Assembly (NCBI RefSeq): GCF_037042905.1
Contig: NC_087247.1
Location: 75,562,420-75,626,419 of the forward strand
From: Lytechinus pictus
Taxonomy: Eukaryota; Echinodermata; Echinoidea; Temnopleuroida; Toxopneustidae
Direction of reading: 5' to 3'
Length of the DNA: 64,000 nt
Below the pieces are notes generated by a model. That model was not told the origin of the DNA. It did no database searches and saw only the letters and a program-made list of their open reading frames with translations. The stretch's first letter is position 1, and every line of letters begins with the position of its first letter. The position numbers and the translations under genes are program-made. Shown here piece after piece: positions 26,201 to 34,052 of the stretch.

Positions 26201-29059
26201 TATGTTCGCAGTGACACTCAGGATTTACCCCCCCCCCAAAAAAAAAAGAAGGAAGATACATCAGAAATTGAATTAGAAACAAATTTTATCAAGTAATTTC
26301 ATTGAGAAACTTTTTGAAAAAAGCACATACAGCATCATTTGAAGAGATTTAGAGCAAAAATTTGAATGAAATTTCATGTGTAGATCAGTGACCACAATTC
26401 ATTTTTAGCTTGTGGGGGGGGGGGGGGGATCTTTTTAGGAATCAAAAGTAACCATCTTTTTCTTAATTACATAAAAGAATTATGCCCAACGGGGGATAAT
26501 GATGAGTCAATGCTATGACACACTCTTTATTTTTCCCCTGTATTCCATGAAATGAAATATTTTGATATTTGATATGAAAGAAGTTCTTGATTAGCTCAAT
26601 ATACAATGATTGTACAATAGTAGCCACTCTACAGAATAAAGGTGAAAAGGAATCATGTTATTCATTCTTTGAGGTAAAAAAGAATTTGTATCAACTGATG
26701 TGAAGAAGGTCTCCTGGTCAGAACTTGGTATTTCAGAATGTAGACGTGTATTCATCAACAAAGTGTTATTATTTATTCAAAATTGAATGGAGGAGCTATA
26801 TCCTACAAACAATATTACGGTTGATAACTAACACTCCCCCACAGCCCAACCATATCATACATATCTAAAAAAATTGTATACATTGATAACTATGCTTATA
26901 TCTTGCTATTCTATGTGTTTTCTCCTCTCTACAATCTGATTAAAAACTAATGTTTCACAGACAATGCTAAAATATTCTCTTTATTTATTACTGTTGCAGA
27001 GGATTATGTGACTGAACCTTCTCCAACCATGTCAAAAGTACAGAGAGGTAGGTATATATTATATAAATAGTGTAAAATCTATTGTACAATATACTGGATT
27101 ATATGTACGGCAAATTATCCAGAGTGCAGGTTGATTTCCCCAAGGCCAAATAGACCTGCACGAGGGATAATTCATATTTGGAGTTCATATAGTGCAGTAA
27201 TATTGTATGATAGAACGTTCACTATATATTATAGTAAATTGTACAACGCCTACTTAGCTTGTTGTACGCCAGCACTAAAATGGGAGGCTGAATGTCAAAC
27301 ATTCGTACCGTTGCACACCCATCCAAAATCCATAATGTACCTTGGAAGGGTCAGGAAAAGGTGACGTCACTATAAAAATCAAGATTCAACGCATTGCATG
27401 AGCATAGTAGATGCAGATGCGCAGGGTTTACTGGCTAAATGCGCATTGCCATTAATCGATATCCCCTCATTCATTGAACACGGGTTTTACCCTCCAAAAA
27501 TCGAAAGTTATATTGTACTTATGTACTATATAACTTTTTGAAGGGAGGTCACGTGGTACCAATCTAGCCAATCACAGCTCGTATTTTACTACCACTATCT
27601 ACTATGAATGCATAGAGCATGAAAGATCTTTAGGCTGCTATATACATAGCCAACTGATGAATATTAACTTTGAAGTTCATTATGTCAAACATGATTACAT
27701 TATTCACACTAATAAACACGGTGTGGACTTATGTACCACTTTGTTTTCCAAAATATCTATTCATTTCGATATGAATTCGCGCAGAAATTTAAGCAAGAAA
27801 AAAAAGGTAGAAGTGCTTTAATATACGCAATCAAATTAAATTCTCTGAGACATAATAAGTCTCATACAAAATAATACATATTATATTACTTTAGTCATTT
27901 TTCTTTCCTCCCACATGACTTAATTTTTGCACTTTATTTGCCACCCGAAACATTTGTTTCTACCATTGTATTATTTGTTTTAATTTTGGACCTTACTATT
28001 ACCTGCTAAAAATCCCTGGATTCCTCAAACATCTTTCATTTTAATTCGAGAGAGCACAGAGAGCATGAATAGCATGAGTATCTTGGTCTTATTCAAATAC
28101 ACAAGCCTATTAGATATCTAAAACATACAAACATTTCAATCACTATTTCTTAGTCATGTGTTTTGGGGGTGTAGTCTTGGGGTGTTGACTAATCCTGCTC
28201 CAGATTTGAGCAGGGTATGCCACAGTCCTAGTCATACTGAGCCAATCAACGTTCTCTCCCATATTGTCTCTCACTGATCTTTCTACTCCTCTCTCCTTTA
28301 CACAAGTGCTTCTTTTGTCTTCTTCAAACTCTAATCTGATACACAAGTAGTACAATATAATATACCTCCATGCCTTTAATGATATCTACCTATTGTCTTA
28401 TCATGTACAGATATTTAAGTTTCAAGTTTATTAACATTTTGACACTTATTCTAAGTAGTCTTAATTCTGGGAAGCATCCTTGTACAGGTTTCTTTAACCT
28501 TCTCCCCCCCAGACATATTTTGCATTTGTTTGACTGATATCAATTCAAATCTACTGACAGTTAAGTATTTCATTTAGCAGTTACCTCAAAATATATGCAA
28601 ATGACGACCAACATCTTAAGCATGATTCAAGGATAATTAAATACTCTGTGGTGCAAGACTTTACTAAGACTTTTTCTTGGGTGCTTAAACATTGTAATTC
28701 CCAGCAACTTAGGTTCCAATATATTGTTTGTAGATTAAGTCTTATGTTATGAAGAATATCAATGCAAAGTATATTTGTCAAATTTTGATTGGAGCCATCA
28801 CATTCTAAAACATGAAGGAAAATTTGGGAAATCTCATTCAGGCCAGGAACATGCTCCAGTCATGCAGAAAATCAATTTGTCTATCACTGTTACATAATGT
28901 TACTATTTCATTTCTTCTAATTCAGATCATGATGCATTTGCGACAATCCCGACACCCTTGGGAGTGGTTAAAAACAATGCTATTATATCACTATCACCAT
29001 CTTCTGTTTTTATTGCCATCATTATCTTGCTCCTTCAGTGTTGTATTCAATACAGATAA
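9445..29059 (+). CDS. Ig-superfamily cell-surface protein: 3 Ig + FN3 + hydrophobic C-terminus (join of 11 exons, 5' end missing)
   Basis: Eleven exons join in one open frame: 9445-9591, 9822-9872, 13483-13656, 15161-15340, 18084-18194, 21627-21774, 23998-24098, 24627-24784, 25883-26084, 27000-27047 and 28926-29059. They total about 484 residues. Order: Ig1 (V-like, three exons), Ig2 (two), Ig3 (two), FN3 (two), a 16-residue linker, then a terminal exon with a hydrophobic run and stop. Each Ig shows Cys and Trp in its first half and a YxC-type motif in its second. About a dozen N-x-S/T sequons suggest a glycosylated extracellular protein. Domain-boundary introns are phase 1, typical for extracellular modules. 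With five residues after the hydrophobic stretch, the protein could be single-pass or GPI-anchored. The layout resembles lachesin/IgLON-like adhesion proteins with an added FN3, but I cannot name an orthologue. The start codon and signal peptide are missing. Confidence 0.85.
9822..9872 (+). CDS. Ig gene exon 2: 51-nt mini-exon in Ig1
   Basis: A strong polypyrimidine tract (TTTTTCTTTTCCTTTGAAC) leads to CGAG|GC, and the donor is ACAG|GTCAGT. It adds 17 residues (KENAMREPIISIGND region) in frame between exons 1 and 3, matching the C' to D part of a V-like Ig domain. The short in-frame size makes it a natural candidate for exon skipping. Confidence 0.75.
10355..10500. repeat. ATA/TAA-rich simple repeat
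   Basis: Imperfect ATA/ATG/TAA trinucleotide runs. Confidence 0.8.
12289..12539. mobile_element. 251-bp MITE with TTA target duplication
   Basis: Ends TGGCGCAGTCACATTTCCCC and, on the reverse strand, TGCTGCAGTCACATTTCCCC form inverted repeats of about 40 bp that continue into GTACGGCGAGT. TTA flanks both sides (12,286-12,288 and 12,540-12,542). The left half is internally duplicated: CAGTCACATTTCC, TACGGCGAGTCGAAAACA and CGTTTT recur about 95 bp apart. Size, TIR and TTA duplication suggest a Harbinger-type MITE, but the TIR differs from that of the 2,555-5,036 element. Confidence 0.8.
12841..13423. mobile_element. Foldback element, long inverted repeats
   Basis: The left arm (GGGATGGTCCAGGCTGG, ATAGAGCAAAATGCTGAAA, AAAATCGGATAACAAATAAC, GGTGGGCTGATGATGTCA) returns inverted at the right (TGACATCATCAGCCCAACTA, GTTATTTGTTATCCGATTTT, CAGTATTTTGCTCTAT, CCGGACCATCC). 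The arms are about 200 bp. TTAA-like sequence lies at both borders. It is non-coding and probably a TTAA-type MITE. Confidence 0.75.
13483..13656 (+). CDS. Ig gene exon 3: Ig1 second half
   Basis: Acceptor TTTACAG, donor TCAT|GTAAGT, phase 1 to 1, 58 residues. Contains YSLWFPRVNRSNACRYSCAF: the E-strand Leu, then Cys-Arg-Tyr-Ser-Cys as the F-strand YxC with an extra Cys. Ends EEELVFTLEVS, a typical G strand. Sequons are ENST, NMT and NRS. Confidence 0.9.
14140..14530. repeat. Unresolved low-copy repeat in intron 3
   Basis: Recurrent TTTGCACC/GGTGCAAA-type blocks, ending at about 14,501-14,520 with CAGCGCGTCCCACAAAAATG. That resembles the terminal sequence of the mariner-like element at 29,584-30,565. 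It is probably transposon remnant. Confidence 0.4.
15161..15340 (+). CDS. Ig gene exon 4: Ig2 first half
   Basis: Acceptor TTTTCTTTAG, donor GTTA|GTAAGT, phase 1 to 1, 60 residues. Contains VNETENITLYCNSSGSPSPY and ITWRKDD: B-strand Cys and C-strand Trp with a Pro-rich BC turn. Sequons are NET, NIT and NSS. Confidence 0.92.
15395..15507 (+). repeat. SINE 3'-tail fragment
   Basis: GAACGCCTAGCTTAGCCGGG, TAATATAGGAGCGCCTTGAG and CACCTAACAAGGTGGATA followed by (TTA)n. The same tail occurs at 37,510-37,600 and, inverted, at 60,780-60,890. Confidence 0.75.
15950..16270 (+). mobile_element. Half copy of TTAA foldback family
   Basis: Closely matches the left half of the complete element at 31,984-32,580 (GAGAATGAAACCTTTGGAA, then GATAGCTTGTGTGAAAA, then ATGTCACTTGTGAACAACTC). 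The right arm is missing. Confidence 0.75.
16271..18083. other. Rest of intron 4
   Basis: ATA-rich tract near 16,500, GCG-rich remnants at 16,800-17,230 of unknown family, then AT-rich sequence. No exon seen. Confidence 0.5.
18084..18194 (+). CDS. Ig gene exon 5: Ig2 second half
   Basis: Acceptor GATTAACAG, donor CAAT|GTAAGT, phase 1 to 1, 37 residues. LQLLDVSPNQSGAYTCTSEN is a textbook Ig E-F segment (Leu, Asp replaced by Asn-Gln, Gly-Ala-Tyr-x-Cys). Ends VSETIILVVQ. Confidence 0.93.
18205..19340. mobile_element. Element with about 150-bp internal tandem repeats (copy 1)
   Basis: Starts about 10-15 bp after the exon 5 donor with TGATGTGGAGCTCATCCGGC. Continues as tandem units of roughly 150 bp (TTTGGTGAACCTCATG, ACCAGATGGAA, GAAGAAGCATTTT, GCATAAATTAGCATAA). 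Ends in GTGGACGGACGAC. The copy at 47,345-48,628 has the same structure and keeps the right terminus. Confidence 0.8.
19418..21227. mobile_element. Outer TIR element with internal tandem duplication
   Basis: Left end ATAAACTCCTC...AAGTTTGGAAATCTG and right end CAGATTTCCAAACTTTTT...GGGGTTTATAT are inverted. The internal segment of about 190 bp at 19,898-20,085 is repeated from 20,086 onward (GTTTTGCAGCTTTTCA, GATGGCATGA, GGTATCATTTTAAAGA). The second copy is split at TTAA by the element at 20,185-21,120. Confidence 0.8.
20185..21120. mobile_element. TTAA-inserted element, 936 bp, perfect 16-bp TIRs
   Basis: Termini are GGACGTTCCACAGTTA and its exact reverse complement. TTAA lies on both sides (20,181-20,184 and 21,121-21,124). 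The uninterrupted twin of the target (AAAATTAAATGATCTTTTG near 20,009-20,027) has a single TTAA, proving insertion with TTAA duplication. The element holds two related subunits beginning AAATCCATGTCATTTTCACC (20,207 and 20,641) and no transposase. It fits a non-autonomous piggyBac- or Kolobok-type element. Confidence 0.9.
21265..21355 (-). repeat. Fragment of the GGCGTCGATCCA family
   Basis: GATCGAGCGCCTTTGGAACG through ATGGATCGACGCCCC is the inverse of 23,107-23,185, so the same element end lies on both sides of exon 6. Confidence 0.75.
21627..21774 (+). CDS. Ig gene exon 6: Ig3 first half
   Basis: Acceptor GGTTGCAG, donor ATTC|GTAAGT, phase 1 in, phase 2 out, 49 residues. GRYLQLQCSADAIPRARFHW and QKDGEMID give the B-strand Cys and C-strand Trp of an I-set-like domain. 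Confidence 0.93.
22205..23905. mobile_element. Composite transposon remnant with GCTCGCGC hairpins
   Basis: Bounded by CATAGGCGGATGCAGGGGGG and GGGGGCAAAATG...CCACGGATCGACGCC. It holds repeated AGCTCGCGCTTCGCGCTCGC-type motifs, plus-sense in the left part (22,590) and inverted at 23,455 and 23,662. This gives an overall foldback layout. C/G homopolymers and a (CA)n(TA)n tract are inside. No coding potential seen. Confidence 0.6.
23195..23310. repeat. (CA)n/(TA)n microsatellite
   Basis: Alternating CACACA and TATATA runs. Confidence 0.95.
23998..24098 (+). CDS. Ig gene exon 7: Ig3 second half
   Basis: Acceptor TTCTCTTCAAG, donor ACAG|GTATCC, phase 2 in, phase 1 out. VIISLNPETNYGTYTCVATN carries the GxYxC motif, followed by FLGSARAHINVT. 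Ig3 totals about 83 residues. Confidence 0.93.
24627..24784 (+). CDS. Ig gene exon 8: FN3 first half
   Basis: Acceptor ATCATCTAG, donor GAG|GTAGGT, phase 1 in, phase 0 out, 52 residues. NVYLLRWRTSKVP and TVDYFLISC fit the B and C strands of an FN3 domain. A stronger-looking acceptor (ACAATTTCCAG|AACC) lies 46 bp upstream at 24,581. In the incoming phase it reads twelve residues and then TAA, so the weaker site is needed for the full-length protein. Confidence 0.85.
25257..25728. mobile_element. TIR element carrying a tRNA-type SINE
   Basis: GGGGTGTTTCATAAA at the left and TTTCATGAAACGCCCC at the right are inverted ends. A minus-strand SINE lies between. The right end resembles the repeat at 61,795-61,965. 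Confidence 0.7.
25270..25606 (-). repeat. tRNA-derived SINE, minus strand
   Basis: On the minus strand the head reads GAGCTGTGGTGTAGTGGTTC, an A-box region, and then TGTTCGAATCCC, a B box, as in a tRNA. The body runs left to a T-rich tail and TTTATATAGCGCTTTTCCC. No intact acceptor stem or CCA, so not a working tRNA. Confidence 0.8.
25883..26084 (+). CDS. Ig gene exon 9: FN3 second half
   Basis: Acceptor AAATCTTCAG, donor TTCG|GTTAGT, phase 0 in, phase 1 out, 67 residues. LRHLSSNSTYKVTLCPFNQY and GKGECTVFNFTT match the L..L.p.t.Y.v.v.a.N..G.g segment that closes an FN3 domain. Sequons are NST and NFT. Confidence 0.92.
26085..26999. other. Intron 9
   Basis: AT-rich, with C and G homopolymers near 26,228 and 26,416. 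No other feature seen. Confidence 0.6.
27000..27047 (+). CDS. Ig gene exon 10: 16-residue linker
   Basis: Acceptor ACTGTTGCAG, donor AGAG|GTAGGT, phase 1 to 1. Encodes EDYVTEPSPTMSKVQR, a Pro/Ser/Thr-containing stalk between the FN3 domain and the membrane segment. Symmetric phase means it can be skipped without a frameshift. Confidence 0.75.
27048..28925. other. Intron 10
   Basis: AT-rich. TTGTACAAC-type inverted blocks at 27,060-27,260 suggest a decayed transposon. A minus-strand frame at 28,143-28,355 has no splice context. No exon seen. Confidence 0.5.
28926..29059 (+). CDS. Ig gene exon 11: C-terminal hydrophobic segment and stop
   Basis: Acceptor CTTCTAATTCAG, phase 1 in. The product ends SPSSVFIAIIILLLQCC, then IQYR and TAA. 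The hydrophobic stretch is about 16 residues and almost no cytoplasmic tail follows. This fits either a tail-less single-pass anchor with a possibly palmitoylated CC pair, or a GPI-attachment signal with a small-residue site upstream (around KNNAI). Confidence 0.88.
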
Positions 29060-29583
29060 ATGTAAACAAATTTGTGATCAATGAGCTCTTTATCAAAATT
29101 TGTTGAAACATTGTATACACTAAGGATTTTTTTATTAAAAAACATGTATGCATAATTGGTAAGTTTTGCCACTTACCAATATGTAAGTTTGAAGTTAAGG
29201 ATAAGCATTGGCCGACACCTCATCCTTATTCATTATCCCTTATTTCTCATTAAATTATCTTGTATTTTGTAAATCATCTTTTATCCTTTCCTTTGTGTGT
29301 ATCTGTATTTCACCCTGTGTTGCTTTTGACTAAAATCTCTCTCTCGCTCTCATTTCTATTCTCTACTTCCATACTATCTTTCTTTGGGTTTACTATCACT
29401 ATTTCTCTCCCCCTCTCTCTCCCAATATCTTGGCCCTTCCCTTTCTTATCTTTTTATCTTGTGTATCAGTGTTAATGTTCAATAATTCTATTGTAAAGTT
29501 TACTGTAATGCCAACACTTGGCATTTCAACTTTTACTTCAATGACTAAGTAAAATTGTTGCATTTCTTTTAGATATGTGGGTA
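29060..29583 (+). other. Probable 3' UTR of Ig gene
   Basis: AT-rich, then CT-rich (29,330-29,440). ATTAAA at 29,134-29,139 and 29,249-29,254 are possible variant poly(A) signals. The first AATAAA downstream (29,867) lies inside a transposon, so the true 3' end is uncertain. Confidence 0.4.
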
Positions 29584-30565
29584 TAGCGTGTCCCCCAAAA
29601 ATGTTAAAGACACTTTAAATGATTATGTGAAAATTACTAAATCATATTGTATATAATTCTATCATCACAATTTAGCATTTGTTTTATATAAATTGCTCAA
29701 ATTTTATAAGATATGGTTAATTGAGCACACTTCTTTTGACCCACCACATTTTTATGATGTATTTTGTATACTCTTTGTTTGTCCTTTGTTTATCATTTGT
29801 ATACATTATATTTGCTATGATTTGATATGTGCTTATAATGTTTTTGTGTTTTTATGGAAATTTGGAAATAAATTTTGAAGTTAGATATGAGCCTTCATTT
29901 AGCACTCATCAGGAAACCTCTCAATCCAAGTTTCTTTTAGTGCAGTGCAATTTCATCTTCATTCACTTTATTATTACTTCCTTTTTGAGATTTTGGGCTC
30001 ACAGCCTGTGGGCTATACTTAAATTTAAAAAAAAGATGAAGTTTTCAATAAGATAAGCATTATACTAAACAATAACTACAAGGAAATGAATAAAAATCAT
30101 TTATACTAAACAGTAACTACAAGGAAATGAATTAAACATTTTTTTAAATCCATGATCTTATCTTGAAAAATTGTGGATACATTTTTCTAGTTTGTAAATG
30201 TATTTACATTATTTAATCTTTTCATCCTTACATGGTGAAAGATTCTTTTCTATACTAAATTATGGCCTGTCAAGACGCAAGCATGTCTGCAGTCACGTTC
30301 AGCCATGTGGAAGAGAACTCAATGGACATTTCTTGTCCTGAATACACATTATACGTAATACAAAACTTGGATGGAGAGGTTCCCTGATATGTAATGAAAT
30401 AATGTTTATATCTTCGTGATTATTGGACCATATCACATGTACTTTCACCAAATAGTAGAAAATGAATGTACTTTACAGGCATAAAGATATAAAGAATATG
30501 ATAATGTAATTTTAATATTATAACCATCTAGAGTGCCATTAACATTTTTTTTGTGGGACACGCTG
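29584..30565. mobile_element. Mariner-like non-autonomous element
   Basis: Inverted ends TAGCGTGTCCCCCAAAAATG and, on the reverse strand, CAGCGTGTCCCACAAAAA, each beside TA. About 980 bp, no transposase frame. TA flanks and short TIRs suggest Tc1/mariner, but the TIR is too short to be sure. Confidence 0.55.
30060..30140 (+). repeat. Short tandem duplication
   Basis: TATACTAAACA(A/G)TAACTACA plus AGGAAATGAAT occurs twice in direct tandem. Confidence 0.85.
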
Positions 30566-31154
30566 TATAGAGTGTAAAATAGGATATTAAACACTGCAAT
30601 TATTATAAAAAAGAGCAAGCATAACTGGTTTGTGTAAAAGGGGGTGCTGCATACCAGCATGGATCAGAGCACATGCACACATACAGAAATTAGTAAACAT
30701 CAAATATGATCACAATGAATGAGGTAACTTGTCATGTCTACTCTATTCTGTAATGATTCTATGAAATCAAGAAATGTTTAGCAAAGAACTGCACTGAAAA
30801 TATGATGTTTGTGTGATTGGTGTAACCACTTATTTTTTATATTGTGTCTGTACTACAGGAACATTATTGACAGTCACACTTTTTCATTAAAATGAATAAA
30901 CAATAGTTAAAGATAAAGTGTCATTGATCATAGATGAATCCTTTATTCAAGAATACATTATATTTCACACACTTCAAATGATACAGTAATATCTATAACA
31001 AATATACAACTTATACTCACCTTACTATACCCCACTTCCTGTGTGAATCTGAATGCTGCTTACACATTATATACTTTAATATTGCATTTGATTCTTAAAA
31101 TGTATTAGATAACCATTTTGAATTTTGACCCTTTGTGCCTCCCTGTCAACTGGT

Positions 31155-31305
31155 ATTTCAGAGTAATTATAGATATGGAATGTTAAAGGCTTGCTGGGGA
31201 AAGTTTCATTACATTGAAAGTATGATTTATGGCCATAAATTGTACTTACAGTATAATGAAACTTCCCCAGCAAGTCTTTAACATTCCATATCATTATCTA
31301 TGATG
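31155..31305. mobile_element. 150-bp hairpin MITE
   Basis: Arms of about 70 bp: ATGGAATGTTAAAGGCTTGC, TGGGGAAAGTTTCATTA and TTTATGGCC mirrored as CATAAATT, TAATGAAACTTCCCCAGC and AAGTCTTTAACATTCCATAT. The transcript would form a near-perfect long hairpin. Confidence 0.85.
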
Positions 31306-31374
31306 GACTAAGAATGCATGTCAGATTAAATCAGGGGAACTGAGGGCTTTGTTCCTATTTCATCGTGACTGTGC

Positions 31375-31455
31375 CATGGTGATGTCCCGGTGGTACAGTC
31401 CCTAACGGCAATCAGGAGATGAGAGGTTCAAATCCTGCTGGTTCCTCAATTTTTT
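31375..31455 (+). repeat. tRNA-like SINE head
   Basis: An A-box-like TGTCCCGGTGG and the B box GGTTCAAATCC (31,425-31,435) are spaced as in a tRNA, followed by a T-rich tail. I take it as a SINE and not a functional tRNA: the cloverleaf is poor. Confidence 0.6.
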
Positions 31456-31983
31456 TCTGACTTATCAAATAGATCGATCAATGTGATCTTAATAACTGGG
31501 TTGACAGCCATAAATTGTAATTACAATATAATTAAATATTTAAGATGTATCAAAATGATTGTCAACTAGATCTCCTGTGCCTTAATTCGACTTCAAAGAG
31601 TATTTTGTAAATAGTATCAAAACTAAAGTTCCAATTTTCACATTTCGTTTTCAATAATAAAGTACACATACCTATACTAGTGTATATATATTGCATTAAA
31701 GTCACACAATAAAGTTACTTTATTTGTCATGACAGAAATATTGAAGTTTAAACAATTTATACAAAATTCACAAATATGTAAGTAGATTATGACTGCATTA
31801 ACTGCAATGGCTACAATTTCTCAACTATATATATAGTACCGGTAGCTCATGTAGTCCAAAGTCACTAAGCAACTCTTTCCAGCCTATTAAACTTTGCACT
31901 ATAAATAGATATATATACTGATTGCACATACATGTACATTCTGTGATGTTTTATTCATGATTTGGAAATCAGTCTCTTAATAC

Positions 31984-32580
31984 CTTAAAGGAGAATGAAA
32001 CCTTTGGAACAAGATAGCTTGTGTGAAAAAAGAAAAATCAAAGAAACAAATCAACGAAAGTTTGAGAAAAATCAGACAAATAATGAGTAAGTTATGAGCA
32101 TTTGAATATTGCGATCACTAATGCTATGGAGATCCTCAAATTGGCAATGCGACAAAGATGTATGATGTCACTTGTGAACAACTCTCCGCATTACTTTAGT
32201 ATATATTTCACTTAAATTGCCTCTTTTATCACATCTATCAGTAGATCATGTGATCTTTCTATAGGAAGGCATGTAATACAGATTTTTAAAGAATACATCG
32301 CATGGATAAAGAGTTTGTATCACCATAAGAAAAAGCAAAAAGAGACATTTTGAGGGTATTTTATAGTCCATCAAAGGGAAAGTTGTTCACATGTGACATC
32401 ACACATCCTTGTCGCATTGCCAATGTGAGGATCTCCATAGGAATAGTGATTGCAATATTCAAATGCTCATAACTTTCTCATTATTTGTCCGATTTTTCTC
32501 AAACTTTCTTTGTTCTTATTCTTTGATTTTTCTGTTTCGACATGAGCCTACTTGTTTTAAAGGTTTCATTCCCCTTTAAA
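31984..32580. mobile_element. TTAA foldback MITE, complete copy
   Basis: TTAAAGGAGAATGAAACC at the left and GGTTTCATTCCCCTTTAA at the right. Arms exceed 200 bp (ATGTCACTTGTGAACAACT against AGTTGTTCACATGTGACATC). Same family as the half copy at 15,950-16,270. Confidence 0.9.
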
Positions 32581-32724
32581 TTCTACAGAATACAGCCATC
32601 AAGTAAAAAATAAAAAATCACATGTACATACATGCAAACATACATATAGTAATAATGATGTAATTGATAAATCTTGTCATTTCAATTCTGTAAAAGTTAT
32701 ATCCGTAACTCATGAACAAGGCAT

Positions 32725-33340
32725 AAGTGATGTTGTGTCTCGCTCACTTCTGAAAGTAACCAGAAATATTGTGATTTGCGAGGTCACGCAACAGAATTGT
32801 ATCAAAAGTTCATTGTAAAATAACTGGGATGGAATAATATTTGTCATTTCAAGAGTCTTGCACGTGAATGTTGACCTCAAAATGACCTGTGACATTACCA
32901 AGTGACCTCTTAACACAAGAACATGCAGGTCTCCTAGTACAGCTAAAACCCAAGTTTGGTTTAAAAGTGACGTATGGTTGCGGAGATATGTCCTAACATG
33001 ACCTTTGACCTTACCATGTGACCTCTGACTGCGCCATGGCATGCAGGTCTCCTAAGTACATCAACAACTCAAGTTTGGGTGAAGTGACTTGCGGTTGCGG
33101 AGTTGTGTGTCATAAGAGAGTTTTGCATGTAAACTTTAATGTTGACCTGAAAATGACCTTTGACCTTACCATGTGACCTCCAACTGCAGCATTACATGCA
33201 GATCCCCGAAGTACATCTACCATCCAAGTTTGTAGGAAAGTGACCAACGGTTGCAGAGTTATGTGTCATGTTTGTGACGGACGGATGGACGACATCCACT
33301 TGTTGTCTCGCCTTCACCTCTGGTGGGCGAGACAACATAG
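32725..33340. mobile_element. DR1-bearing repeat, family B
   Basis: Ends GTTGTGTCTCGCTCAC and GTGGGCGAGACAAC are inverted. The interior has two or three units containing ATGACCTTTGACCTTACCAT and GTGACCTC. It ends GACGGACGGATGGACGAC before the right TIR. Related in internal motif to the family at 40, 53 and 58 kb but with different ends. Confidence 0.75.
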
Positions 33341-33448
33341 GATTGCTTGCTTTTGAATCAAGCTTTAAATTAAATGGTTAAAACTTTGATTGTATTGGAT
33401 ACCTGATGTAAGGGTATGAAACCTTAGTGGTTTCCTTATAATTCCAAC

Positions 33449-33900
33449 TTAAAGGGGAAGTTCACCCTAAAGAAAAGTTTGTTGTATAAATAGCAGAAAA
33501 AAAATGATAAAAAATATTGGCGAAGGTTTGAGGAAAATCCATTCAAGATTAAGAAAGTTATTAGAAGTGTAAGTTTTGGATTTGTGATGTAATAAACGAG
33601 CAGTTGCCCAATATGTTATGTAATATAAAATCTTTTGAGGAATGGGTGTGAATGATTTGTCCATTGAGGCTGAAGTTACAGTAAAAATCATTCTCAATTT
33701 TATGAGAAAATTACATTTCATTGATCTTTTACTATACGATATGTAGGAGAGTTGCTCGCATATGACGTCACAAATCAAATAATTAAACTTTTAATAACTT
33801 TTTATTCTTTAATGGATTTTTCTCAAACCTTCGGCAATATATTATTTTTCCAGCTATTTTTACAAGATTTTTTGGGGTCAGGGTGATCTTCCCCTTTAAG
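33449..33900. mobile_element. TTAA foldback MITE
   Basis: TTAAAGGGGAAGTTCACCCT at the left and AGGGTGATCTTCCCCTTTAA at the right, about 450 bp, mirrored arms throughout (GCGAAGGTTTGAGGAAAATC against TTTTTCTCAAACCTTCGGC). Confidence 0.9.
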
Positions 33901-34052
33901 GCAATTTTTTGGGGAGAAGCTGAGTGTAAGAAGATCCTTTTCCTACACTATTTCCTTCCATATTCGTAGGTTGGGTAGAATTTTTTTCATATAACAAAGA
34001 TGATATGAATATGTATAAAAATTGGGGCACTAATGTCATGAGAATGCTCCTA

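Noticed and set aside
27131..27364. 77-residue frame in Ig intron 10
   Set aside because: Falls in inverted-repeat remnant. No splice sites or domain.
28143..28355. Minus-strand 70-residue frame with DWLSMTRTVAYPAQIW
   Set aside because: Faintly protein-like, perhaps a retroelement scrap, but too short and without context to name.
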